Shown here: piece after piece, positions 14,648 through 22,452 of the stretch | Position numbering within the stretch: position 1 is the stretch's first letter | How the letters are laid out: each line of letters starts with the position of its first letter | Assembly (NCBI GenBank): GCA_964446235.1 | Contig: CAYUNW010000012.1 | Coordinates: 1-25,218, forward strand | DNA from: CAYUNW01 sp964446235 | Lineage (GTDB): Bacteria > Patescibacteriota > Microgenomatia > 2-02-FULL-39-11 | DNA length: 25,218 nucleotides | Direction: 5' to 3' | Position numbers and translations under genes: made by a program | Notes under the pieces: generated by a model | The model's database searches: none | Told to the model about the DNA's origin: nothing | What the model saw: the letters and a program-made list of their open reading frames with translations, nothing else

Positions 14648-16240
14648 TTATTCTTCTTCTTTAGGGGCCTCTTCACTTCCTAGTATTAAAATACAATCAA
14701 ATTTATCATCACTAGATAAGGATTTTACTTCAAAGCTTGTTAAATTATCTTTTAAATCAGCTCTTATTATCTCCACAAAATCTTTTTTATCGTCTTTTAT
14801 CCTTAATTCATTTTTTTGATAATCATTTTTATCAGCATTTGATTTTGCTACGTTTTTAAATCCTTTTTCTTCTAAAACTGAAGCAATTTTGGATGCGTAT
14901 CCAGAAATTTCTGTACCGTTTTGTACTGATAATTTTAAATCTTCTCTTTTAATGTTGGGATTTATTGTAGGAATCGGTGTCATAGTAGGTTCTAAAGTTG
15001 GAGTTGGCGTCATAGTAGGCTTACTTATAATTGAAGTTATAGAATTTGATAAAGAACCCTTCGTAATATTATTTACTAGAATAAACATTATCACAAAAAC
15101 TATCAAACCGGTGAAGAAAAGGACAATTTTATTCCCTAACAAAGATGACATAAAACTTTTATGATACTCCATAATCGGTTGAGAAATCATTACATTATCC
15201 TTGTCTGGTTTTTCTTGAAGAGTTTCATTTTCATCTGTTAAAGTTGATTTTTCATCCGACGTTTCGGTTATTGGTAAAATTTGTTCGGGTTTGGCTTTAT
15301 GATCTTTTAACATACTTAAGTCTCTGGCGAAATTCGGAGCGCTTTTGTTTTTGGCTAAAATAACTAAACCCAATATTTGTGCATATATTGATTTTGATAT
15401 TCCGTCTGTGTCGAATGTCAATTTATGTTTTTTTAGAATATCATCAAATACTTCAGTAATTTTTAAAGTTGGCAACTGAATTTGGTTTTCAAAATCACTT
15501 TTTGGAATTTCCAGGGAACCTTCCCCTCCAATAATAATCTTATTTATATCAAAATCATTTTCCTTCTTAAAACTGGACAACAATTCCTTAAGATTAACCG
15601 TAGTATCTTTCTTATGATAAACTATGTCCTTAACTAACAATGGACCGAAATGATCGAATAAATACACAGTAGAGTTTTTCTTACCTATATCCAAAAATAA
15701 TTTTTGTTTACCATCCAAATCTAGCAATGGATTTAAAAATTCAAAAAAGGCAAATGATGAAGCGGAAATAAAATTTAAAGTTAAATTTAAGGATTTAAAA
15801 AACTCAGCAAAATGTAGAACAGAAGATTTTGTCATCGCTGTAAACAAAATATCTTCTTTGTCTTCGGTGGTCAGGTTAAGTATTTTATAAAAGTTTTCAA
15901 GCTCTGTTGTATCATATGGTAACTCAAGCTTGACCCTGTCAATTATTGTGCTTGCTAACTTACTTTTATCGGTTTTTTCCATCAAAAATCTTTTTGTAAA
16001 AACTAATTTATCTGATACTGATAAGACTAATTGATGGTTTTTATCTAACGGTATACTTATTTCTTTTAATAAGGTTTGTATATGTAATTTAAATTTATCT
16101 TTATCTAGTATCAAACCATCCTTAAGTAATCCAACCGGAATTTCTTGTCTTTTAACAGATATAATTTTTTCTTCCCCAATTAATATTTTTTGGGAATTTA
16201 TAACTTCTATATATTGGTCATTAAGAGTCAAATAAAGCAT
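14648..16240 (-). CDS. PilM-like ATPase domain fused to membrane segment and LytR_C domain
   Basis: The 530 residues divide into four parts. Residues 1-300 look like a PilM/FtsA-type actin-like ATPase: a phosphate-binding stretch LFLDIGKKNSTVYLF (181-195) and KIIIGGEGSLE (234-244). Residues 301-370 are a charged linker. Residues 371-390 form one membrane helix (KIVLFFTGLIVFVIMFILVN). Residues 408-428 are a Pro/Thr linker, and 433-525 resemble LytR_C, with VQNGTEISGYASKIASVLEEKGF at its head, then an acidic tail. The topology should place the ATPase inside and LytR_C outside. PilM normally organises type IV pilus assembly at the inner face; LytR_C is found at the end of envelope-attachment proteins. 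No pilus gene is nearby. The gene ends 5 nt from the convergent lytic-transglycosylase-like gene. Function unknown. Confidence 0.8.
   Translation of the reverse strand: MLYLTLNDQYIEVINSQKILIGEEKIISVKRQEIPVGLLKDGLILDKDKFKLHIQTLLKEISIPLDKNHQLVLSVSDKLVFTKRFLMEKTDKSKLASTIIDRVKLELPYDTTELENFYKILNLTTEDKEDILFTAMTKSSVLHFAEFFKSLNLTLNFISASSFAFFEFLNPLLDLDGKQKLFLDIGKKNSTVYLFDHFGPLLVKDIVYHKKDTTVNLKELLSSFKKENDFDINKIIIGGEGSLEIPKSDFENQIQLPTLKITEVFDDILKKHKLTFDTDGISKSIYAQILGLVILAKNKSAPNFARDLSMLKDHKAKPEQILPITETSDEKSTLTDENETLQEKPDKDNVMISQPIMEYHKSFMSSLLGNKIVLFFTGLIVFVIMFILVNNITKGSLSNSITSIISKPTMTPTPTLEPTMTPIPTINPNIKREDLKLSVQNGTEISGYASKIASVLEEKGFKNVAKSNADKNDYQKNELRIKDDKKDFVEIIRADLKDNLTSFEVKSLSSDDKFDCILILGSEEAPKEEE
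14976..15019. repeat. Two 14-bp direct repeats in the Pro/Thr linker
   Basis: GGTGTCATAGTAGG (14976-14989) and GGCGTCATAGTAGG (15006-15019) are 30 bp apart and differ at one base. They encode the repeated TMTPTP-like linker between the membrane helix and the LytR_C domain, so they reflect linker expansion and not a mobile element. Confidence 0.7.
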
Positions 16241-16251
16241 ATATTAAAAGA

Positions 16252-16265
16252 TTAGCACGTGTTAA
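16252..16265. promoter_or_regulatory. Near-perfect palindrome upstream of the PilM-like/LytR_C gene
   Basis: TTAGCACGTGTTAA is a 14-bp palindrome with one mismatched pair, centred on CACGTG. It lies 12 nt before the start codon of the gene at 16240, inside the 59-nt gap after the nitroreductase gene. A GATAAT hexamer on the minus strand abuts it upstream, without a convincing -35. It could be an operator; a chance match in AT-rich DNA is less likely because of the CG-containing core, but one copy proves nothing. Confidence 0.35.
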
Positions 16266-16299
16266 TTATCTCTGCAAGTATTTAATAAAATTTGATTTT

Positions 16300-16815
16300 T
16301 TATATATATATAAATATATCATTTAAATTATTTCTTGGCTTTCTAACAGGATTTTCATTTCGTTTACCTATTGCTAGCGCAGTCAACGGCAGATCTGAAA
16401 TATTTAATAGTTTAGCCAATAATTTTGCTTTCATATTACCAATCCAACAAGTAGAATATCCCAGATTCTCTGCCTCAAGCATTGCGTATACAGCAGCAAT
16501 TGTAGCGTCTTGACATGCAAAAATATTTCCTTTGCGTCTTCCAAAAAATTCTTTTATTTGTTTTGTCTTTGGGCAAAAAATCATTAGCATCACTGCGTTA
16601 GGTAAAAATTCAAGGGATTTATTGTTAAATGCTTGAAGATAATTAGGTATTTTTTCTTTTTTTATAATAAAAACAGAGTAACTTTGGAGATTTTTAGCAG
16701 ATGGAGCAATCAAAACGGTTTTTGTAATTTTATCAATATCACTTTTAAAAATCTTGGAATTTTTTTTGAATTTTCTGATTGATTTTCGCTTAACTATAAT
16801 TTTATTTAATTCCAT
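16300..16815 (-). CDS. Small nitroreductase-family flavoprotein
   Basis: This 171-residue protein has the layout of FMN-dependent nitroreductases: KRKSIRKFKK at the N-terminus (FMN phosphate contacts), the APSAKNLQSYSVFII segment, and QDATIAAVYAMLEAENLGYSTCWIG (about 122-146), which is the family's second signature. The C-terminal GKRNENPVRKPRN is also usual. It is near the short end of the family. These enzymes reduce quinones, nitro compounds or flavins with NAD(P)H, and the physiological substrate cannot be read from sequence. It follows the metallo-beta-lactamase gene by 9 nt, so the two may be cotranscribed. The last codons lie in a TA-repeat stretch. Confidence 0.88.
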   Translation of the reverse strand: MELNKIIVKRKSIRKFKKNSKIFKSDIDKITKTVLIAPSAKNLQSYSVFIIKKEKIPNYLQAFNNKSLEFLPNAVMLMIFCPKTKQIKEFFGRRKGNIFACQDATIAAVYAMLEAENLGYSTCWIGNMKAKLLAKLLNISDLPLTALAIGKRNENPVRKPRNNLNDIFIYI

Positions 16816-16824
16816 ATTAAGTCA

Positions 16825-17463
16825 TTATACATAAATGTATTTTGCTGCCTTATAAATGGAAGTGTTTTTACCATGCCCGCAAAATAATAATGTTTTCGGG
16901 GGTAACGTCATAATTTTTTTTATGGAATTTAAGATTTCTGGCGTACTGGAATAGCTGAAATCTGTTCTCCCTCTTGATCCTGCTTCAAAAATTAAATCTC
17001 CTGAGAAAATTATTGAGTTTTCTTTATTATATAAGCATATACTTCCCGGAGTATGTCCGGGTGTCTTAATAATTTCAAAAATATTATCTGCAAGCATGAT
17101 TTCTTTGATTTGTTCAATATCAATATCTATTGTTGGTACTGAACTATTTTCCATACTGTTGTATTTATCAGATTCTTTTATACTTTTTATCAAAAAATAG
17201 TCTTTTTTACTTGCTATGAATGGAATTTTGAATGATTTTTTTAAGACATACACCGCCATATTATGATCAAAATGACCATGTGAAGATATAATATATTTCG
17301 GAAAAAAGTTATATTTTTTTATGATTTTTTTTAATTTACTAGCTTCATCACCGGCATCAACAATTATGGTATGTCTGGTTGATTTATCAATTACAAAAAA
17401 ACAGTTAGTCTTTAGTAAACCTACAGAAAAACTGTATATTTCCAATGTTTTAAGATCAAACAT
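16825..17463 (-). CDS. Metallo-beta-lactamase-fold hydrolase (glyoxalase II-like)
   Basis: This 212-residue cytoplasmic protein shows the metal-binding motif SHGHFDH (His62, His64, Asp66, His67), then TPGHTPGSICLY with the next His, FSGDLIFEAGSRGRTDF with the bridging Asp, and CGHGKNTSIY with the last His. The GSRGRTDF segment is typical of the YcbL/glyoxalase II-like branch. Likely substrates are thioesters such as S-lactoylglutathione-like compounds, but glutathione itself is not expected in this kind of organism, so the substrate is unknown. Its ATG overlaps the previous gene's stop by 1 nt (TAATG). Confidence 0.9.
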   Translation of the reverse strand: MFDLKTLEIYSFSVGLLKTNCFFVIDKSTRHTIIVDAGDEASKLKKIIKKYNFFPKYIISSHGHFDHNMAVYVLKKSFKIPFIASKKDYFLIKSIKESDKYNSMENSSVPTIDIDIEQIKEIMLADNIFEIIKTPGHTPGSICLYNKENSIIFSGDLIFEAGSRGRTDFSYSSTPEILNSIKKIMTLPPKTLLFCGHGKNTSIYKAAKYIYV

Positions 17464-17921
17464 TAAAGTGGAAAGGTTTTTTGAAATATTCTTGGTCCTG
17501 ATGTAGTTGTGAATTTCAAAGTTAAGTCTATACTGGTTACACCTTCATCATATACACAACTTCCGCTACTACATGTGCCTAAAACAATATCATCTCTTGT
17601 AATACTAATCTCATTTGTTTCAACAGCAATTCTACCTAATACTCCTCTTGCTAATTTAGATGCTGTAAGATAAGTTAACTCATATTCAATCATCTCAATC
17701 TCATCAGTTATCCCGGAAATTTTTAATGTTACACTTCTTTTGTCAGAACGTGGAATTAAATCAACTTTTATATCTTCACTAATTGTCGGTAATACAATAG
17801 TAGGCGTAGCTTCCGGTTCAGGAGAAGTTGTTGATTGAGGTTTATTTGAATTCTTTATTACTAATCCTGATATAATCAATATCGTTAAAAAAAGAAAAAT
17901 TATTATTAATTTTTTAAGCAT
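17463..17921 (-). CDS. Membrane-anchored exported protein of unknown function
   Basis: I do not recognise this 152-residue protein. Residues 3-22 (KKLIIIFLFLTILIISGLVI) form a signal anchor, residues 27-48 are a Pro/Thr/Glu-rich linker (TSPEPEATPTIVLPT), and the rest is a predicted beta-rich domain with alternating hydrophobic residues. A CSSGSC pair near residue 118 could form a small disulfide loop outside the cell. There is no lipobox. The anchor-plus-P/T-linker design resembles that of the PilM-like/LytR_C protein nearby. It overlaps glyS by 8 nt and the hydrolase gene by 1 nt, so it is expressed with them, although no functional link is evident. Confidence 0.75.
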   Translation of the reverse strand: MLKKLIIIFLFLTILIISGLVIKNSNKPQSTTSPEPEATPTIVLPTISEDIKVDLIPRSDKRSVTLKISGITDEIEMIEYELTYLTASKLARGVLGRIAVETNEISITRDDIVLGTCSSGSCVYDEGVTSIDLTLKFTTTSGPRIFQKTFPL

Positions 17922-19290
17922 ACGTTACTCCTTCCAATTGAGCTTTTATATATTTTATTAATTCTGTAATATTCTTTCTAATTTGAACTGTCGTATCTCT
18001 ATTTCTAACCGTAACTGTATTATCGGATAATGTTTGAAAATCGATAGTTATACAAATTGGAGTTCCAATTTCATCCTGAGCATAATATCTCTTTCCAATA
18101 TTTCCTCTTTGATCAAAAGCACATTTGAATTCTTTTCTAAGATTATTATAAATCTCCTGTGCTTTTTTTACTAAATTATCTTTATTTGCCAATAGAGGAA
18201 AAATTGCTACCTTTACAGGAGCCAGTTTCGGTGGTAATTTCAGAAATACTCTTCTATCATCTTCCCTATATGATTCTAAAAGTACTGCTAAGAATGTTCT
18301 ATTCAACCCAAATGTAGGTTCAACAACGTGTGGTATATATTTTTCATGCGTATCAGGATCAGTGTATGATAAATCAATACCTGACGCTTTTGAATGACAC
18401 TTCAAGTCATAATCAGTCCGATAGGCTAATCCATAAAGCTCTTTATAACCTCCAAATGGGAAATCGTATTCGATATCCTCTGTTCTTTTTGAATAATGAG
18501 AGATCTCATCTTTTGTATGACTACGCCACCTTAATTTTTTCTTATCCAGTCCTACCGTCATACACCAATTCCAAATTTCTTTTTTCCATTCATCAAAATG
18601 TTTTTCCCAATTTTTTTCTCGAATAAAATACTCAATTTCGCATTGTTCGAATTCAAGAGTTCGAAAAATAAAATGGCCTTTTGTAATTTCGTTTCTGAAT
18701 GCCTTACCTATCTGAGCAATTCCAAAAGGAATTTTTACGGGTGTGCTGGTTAAAATATTTTTAAAATTAACAAACATACCCTGTGCAGTTTCCCCTCTCA
18801 AATAAGCGAGTGACTGGGATTTAGTGACTATTCCGATGTTAGTTTCAAAAAGTAAATTAAACTTTCTCACTTTTGTCCAGTTAAAATTGCCGCATACTGG
18901 ACATTTAATTTTATTTTTGCAAATAATATCATCTAACTCTTCTAATTTTTTACCTTCAACTTTCAGATCTTTTAGTTTGTCTTCGATCAAATGATCAGCT
19001 CTTGTACGGTTTTTACATGACTTACAATCTATTAATGAATCTGTAAAACTTTGAGTATGGCCTGAGGCATCCCAAACTTTTGGACTCATAAGTATAGATG
19101 AATCTAAACCTACAATATCGTCTCTTTTTAAAACAAAGAAATCCCACCATAAATTTCTAATATTACGTAAAAGTTCCGCTCCCATAGGACCATAATCCCA
19201 AGTATTTGCCAAACCTCCATATATTTCGCTTCCGGGATATACATAACCACGTCGTTTTGCGAGATTTGCCACCTTATCAAGTAAATTCAT
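17914..19290 (-). CDS. glyS: Glycyl-tRNA synthetase (alpha2, class IIa type)
   Basis: This is the homodimeric GlyRS as in Thermus, archaea and eukaryotes, not the alpha2beta2 enzyme of E. coli. The 458 residues start with the family's RRGYVYPGSEIYGGLANTW. A zinc-binding insertion has CKSC followed by RADH and later CPVCG. Catalytic motifs include RGETAQGMFVNF, GKAFRNEI with FRTLEFEQCEIEYF (motif 2) and VEPTFGLNRTFLAVL (motif 3). The anticodon-binding domain begins near LPPKLAPVKVAIFPL. It charges tRNA-Gly with glycine. The gene is 21 nt downstream of recO. Confidence 0.96.
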   Translation of the reverse strand: MNLLDKVANLAKRRGYVYPGSEIYGGLANTWDYGPMGAELLRNIRNLWWDFFVLKRDDIVGLDSSILMSPKVWDASGHTQSFTDSLIDCKSCKNRTRADHLIEDKLKDLKVEGKKLEELDDIICKNKIKCPVCGNFNWTKVRKFNLLFETNIGIVTKSQSLAYLRGETAQGMFVNFKNILTSTPVKIPFGIAQIGKAFRNEITKGHFIFRTLEFEQCEIEYFIREKNWEKHFDEWKKEIWNWCMTVGLDKKKLRWRSHTKDEISHYSKRTEDIEYDFPFGGYKELYGLAYRTDYDLKCHSKASGIDLSYTDPDTHEKYIPHVVEPTFGLNRTFLAVLLESYREDDRRVFLKLPPKLAPVKVAIFPLLANKDNLVKKAQEIYNNLRKEFKCAFDQRGNIGKRYYAQDEIGTPICITIDFQTLSDNTVTVRNRDTTVQIRKNITELIKYIKAQLEGVTYA

Positions 19291-19311
19291 AAATAATAAT
19301 CTTAAATCTTA

Positions 19312-19863
19312 TTATAATTTTGTCAATAAACTATTACTTTTAAGTTTTTGTTCTGTAATTTGTTCCATATATTTGATAATCATACCTCTATCTAATAACT
19401 TACCTCGCTCCAAATAACCCAAATCCCAAAGTAAGTTTAAACTAAACATGTCATCCTTTATAGACTCCTTTGAATTCATGCTGCTTGAATTATAATAATC
19501 CAATAATTCTAATAATTGATAATACGTATGTTCCTGAACATCATTAATAGGACAAAGTTTATCAATTTGCTCAAAAATTCTATATATCCTAGCGATTTTA
19601 TATATATCTTTTTTTATATTAATATATGTATTCATTGTTTCAACCTCAGAAAGATAATCGATTTTTGATCCGGTTCGAACACATGCGTTTATATGATTAA
19701 TCAATTCCAAATAAGCACTTCTTTTACTGGTGATTTTTCGTATTCCTTTCGCCGTAAAAGTTATTTTGCCATGGCTTTTTGTGAATACAGAAATAATTTT
19801 ATCGGTTTCTCCGGTATTTCGCCTTTTTATGATAATTCCTTCGATTTTAAATAATGAGGACAT
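19312..19863 (-). CDS. recO: DNA repair protein RecO (short form)
   Basis: RecO loads RecA with RecR in gap repair. The 183-residue protein opens with the OB-fold signature KIEGIIIKRRNTGETDKIISVFTKSHGKI and TAKGIRKITSKRS, followed by a helical domain. It is about 60 residues shorter than E. coli RecO and has no Cys cluster: the zinc-finger subdomain and most of the C-terminal part are missing. The reading frame ends cleanly after LLTKL, and the next gene lies beyond 21 nt, so this looks like natural shortening and not a frameshift. Its ATG directly follows the DUF4012 gene's stop. Confidence 0.88.
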   Translation of the reverse strand: MSSLFKIEGIIIKRRNTGETDKIISVFTKSHGKITFTAKGIRKITSKRSAYLELINHINACVRTGSKIDYLSEVETMNTYINIKKDIYKIARIYRIFEQIDKLCPINDVQEHTYYQLLELLDYYNSSSMNSKESIKDDMFSLNLLWDLGYLERGKLLDRGMIIKYMEQITEQKLKSNSLLTKL

Positions 19864-21786
19864 TTATAATTTAATGCTAAATTGACTATCTTGAAGCAAT
19901 TCTGTTTTTATACTTTCTTTACCATTGGAAAAAATACTATAGGTAGGTTTATCAGTTCCGGGTTGTTTTTGAACAGTAAGACTAATATTTGGACCTTTTA
20001 TAGCATCAGGTAACTTGTATGTTAACTTCACCTCTGCTGAACCTTGAGGTTTAACTGTCATAAAACCCTCAAAAACAGTTTTGTCAAACTCTTCATATGT
20101 TTTATTTTCTTTCTCCGAACCTGAAAATTGTATTAATTGACTGCCTTTCGGAACATATATTCTCAACCAATTCCTTAATATACCATTTAGACATAACTGT
20201 CCGGCTTCAAGATTACAATTTGACGGAGGATCAGGGTTTTTATAAGTAATGGTAACTGTCTTTATAATTTTACCATCTCCATCTTTGGAATATTCCTGTT
20301 TAACATCTTGTCGAATAAACATGTTGGTTTTTGCTCCTGCAAAATTTACATCGTTGATATGTATATAATCTCCTTCAATATTTTCTCGTATTCTGCCTCC
20401 AAAACCCAATGCTTCTATCCCTTCTTGAGCACTATCATCATGAAAATAAAAAAGTACGTGCTTTTGTCTAGCTTCATCAATAAACATCTGAAACAACTTA
20501 CCCCAATATTGTGAAGGGGAAACACCGAATGCACGTTGCATTATTTCAAACATCAACGCTCCAATGATATCTTTTCTATCTTCTCTTATAAAAGCTACCG
20601 GTCTGGTTGAATAATCTTCAAGTTCATATATAGCTTTTGGACAATTACACCTTTTATCCAATTCAGCACTAAATTTGCGACCATAAATATTAAATTCACC
20701 TAATATTTTGATAGCGCTAACCAGTACATGAGTATCAAGTGAGATGATACCGTCAAAATTTCCAAACGACGGTATTGAGTCTTTAATCATTGATTCAAAC
20801 TGCTCCATTGATTTCATATAATCAGGAGATAGATTACTATCTCTAAGTTCCAAATAATTCACCCCTTTATGATAGGTTAGAATCGAATCAGGAGCTTTAA
20901 ATTTCTTATTTTTAGATTCATCCAATTTATATATATCATCAGATTTTTCTACCTGGATTTTTCCCTTATCAACATTAAACAACGCATATGCTGTTATAAA
21001 ACCTCCAGTCGCTCTAAGTTCAGCATCATTTTGAAAAATCACCAGGTATCTTCTCCGGTCATTTAACCCTAATAAATCAGGTATCCTTACCAGTAAAGGT
21101 TTAGCGTCTATAAATAATGATGCTGATTCCCTGAATAAACTTTTTGCAAGCTTTATTTGGCTTTTAACTTCAATATTACCAACCTTTTCCGGATATTTAT
21201 CTTCATTTACCTTCTCAAGTGCGTTTTCTGCAAGTGATATTTTATTGGCAATTTCATCGATTTTAGGTATCATCTTATTCAATGTCTCTACAGCCGTCCG
21301 AATTCTTTCGTCAGCACTGCCTGATACAAAAGTCGATTTACCTTTTAAACCGAGCAAATCAGCATATGGAATCAATGTTTCTACGGCTATCAAACCGCTC
21401 TCAACACTGGCCAATGATGCTTCTAATATATATTCACCATCTTTTACAAAACTTCCAAAAAAAGGTATTCGTGCCATATAATTTATACTTTGATATTCTT
21501 TCTTTAAATTGGAAATATTATTCTGTAAGACAGTCAGATTTTCGTTTGATAAATCAATATCTTGTTTTTTCAAGGCGTCAAAGGCTAATTTTGCGGAATC
21601 GCTGGTAATTTGTGCACTTTTATATATCTTGTTGAAAGATGAATACAAAATAATACTTATCAAACCAAACGAAATTAACAGACCCAAAAATACAAAAAAA
21701 CCAATTTTTAAAAATTTATTGAGTTTTTTTGGTTTCTTACTAATTGGTTTATCCCCAAAAGTAATTTTTTGAAAACCGTTTAACAT
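19864..21786 (-). CDS. Membrane-anchored DUF4012 protein
   Basis: The 640 residues begin with a basic cytoplasmic stretch (to about 27), one membrane helix (IGFFVFLGLLISFGLISIIL) and then a long external part. Residues 55-230 are mostly helical with coiled-coil-like repeats. The DUF4012 core starts with GLNDRRRYLVIFQNDAELRATGGFITAYAL, the most conserved piece of that family. The C-terminal 120 residues are predicted beta-sandwich. The molecular function of DUF4012 is not known to me; genes of this family are often close to polysaccharide genes, as here, next to a sugar phosphotransferase (2-nt gap). A role in polymer export or attachment to the wall is an inference from location only. Confidence 0.85.
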   Translation of the reverse strand: MLNGFQKITFGDKPISKKPKKLNKFLKIGFFVFLGLLISFGLISIILYSSFNKIYKSAQITSDSAKLAFDALKKQDIDLSNENLTVLQNNISNLKKEYQSINYMARIPFFGSFVKDGEYILEASLASVESGLIAVETLIPYADLLGLKGKSTFVSGSADERIRTAVETLNKMIPKIDEIANKISLAENALEKVNEDKYPEKVGNIEVKSQIKLAKSLFRESASLFIDAKPLLVRIPDLLGLNDRRRYLVIFQNDAELRATGGFITAYALFNVDKGKIQVEKSDDIYKLDESKNKKFKAPDSILTYHKGVNYLELRDSNLSPDYMKSMEQFESMIKDSIPSFGNFDGIISLDTHVLVSAIKILGEFNIYGRKFSAELDKRCNCPKAIYELEDYSTRPVAFIREDRKDIIGALMFEIMQRAFGVSPSQYWGKLFQMFIDEARQKHVLFYFHDDSAQEGIEALGFGGRIRENIEGDYIHINDVNFAGAKTNMFIRQDVKQEYSKDGDGKIIKTVTITYKNPDPPSNCNLEAGQLCLNGILRNWLRIYVPKGSQLIQFSGSEKENKTYEEFDKTVFEGFMTVKPQGSAEVKLTYKLPDAIKGPNISLTVQKQPGTDKPTYSIFSNGKESIKTELLQDSQFSIKL

Positions 21787-21788
21787 AT

Positions 21789-22451
21789 TTAAATAGCACC
21801 CTTGCCATTAATCATAGCCCAGGGAGTTTTTAAAAGAATTTTAATATCATAACACAACGACCTGTTGTTTACATAATCAGCATCCATAGCAATTCGTTTA
21901 TCAAAATTTACTTCTGACCTTCCTGATACCTGCCAATAACCTGTAATACCAGGTCTTATTGACAACACTTTCTTGACTAATTTTTTTGTACTAGGATATT
22001 TTTTTTGTTGATTTACAAGCTCATCCCTATAATATGCTCGCGGACCCACCAAACTCATATCGCCAACAAGTACATTAAAAAGTTGCGGTATCTCGTCTAA
22101 CGAATGTTTTCTCATGAACTTTCCAATTCTTGTGACTCTTGGATCATGTATCAGTTTATAACTGTTACGTTTATATTGTTCATATAGACTCTTCATCTTA
22201 GGATCTTTTCGTAACATCACATGGGCATTCTCAATCATTGACCTGAATTTATACATTCTAAACAACTTTCCTTTTCTACCTACTCTATTTGGAGTGTCAG
22301 CGATAATCGGACCGGGAGAATCCAATTTAATCAAAATCAATATTACTAAACATATCGGTGAAAATATCATTAATAATAAAAGTGAGCCTAAAATATCGAT
22401 ATATCTTTTAATGGACGTATCGTATATATCACCGTAAAAAATACTAAACAT
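21789..22451 (-). CDS. Polyprenyl-phosphate sugar phosphotransferase (monotopic, short form)
   Basis: This enzyme transfers a sugar-1-phosphate from a nucleotide sugar to undecaprenyl phosphate, starting a surface glycan. At 220 residues it contains only the catalytic module, without the extra membrane domain of WbaP-like proteins. A re-entrant hydrophobic helix (about 20-45) precedes LFRMYKFRSM. SLDEIPQLFNVLVGDMSLVGPRAYYRDE carries the catalytic Asp-Glu pair, and IRPGITGYWQVSGRSEVNFDKR follows. The sugar donor cannot be read from sequence; galactose, glucose and N-acetyl sugars are all used by the family. The gene is 1 nt from manC. Confidence 0.93.
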   Translation of the reverse strand: MFSIFYGDIYDTSIKRYIDILGSLLLLMIFSPICLVILILIKLDSPGPIIADTPNRVGRKGKLFRMYKFRSMIENAHVMLRKDPKMKSLYEQYKRNSYKLIHDPRVTRIGKFMRKHSLDEIPQLFNVLVGDMSLVGPRAYYRDELVNQQKKYPSTKKLVKKVLSIRPGITGYWQVSGRSEVNFDKRIAMDADYVNNRSLCYDIKILLKTPWAMINGKGAI

Positions 22452-22452
22452 A

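Noticed and set aside
14638..14652. AATAAT-TCC-ATTATT inverted repeat at the convergent gene ends, as a terminator
   Set aside because: The stem is only six A-T pairs and no U-run follows directly, so it would be too weak for an intrinsic terminator.
16302..16320. TA-rich tandem stretch as a microsatellite or phase-variable tract
   Set aside because: It is short, interrupted, and encodes the last residues of the nitroreductase; no repeat unit is placed to switch a gene on or off.
21245..21772. Plus-strand open frames opposite the DUF4012 gene
   Set aside because: Same reason: shadows of a long gene that has a membrane helix and the DUF4012 core in its own frame.
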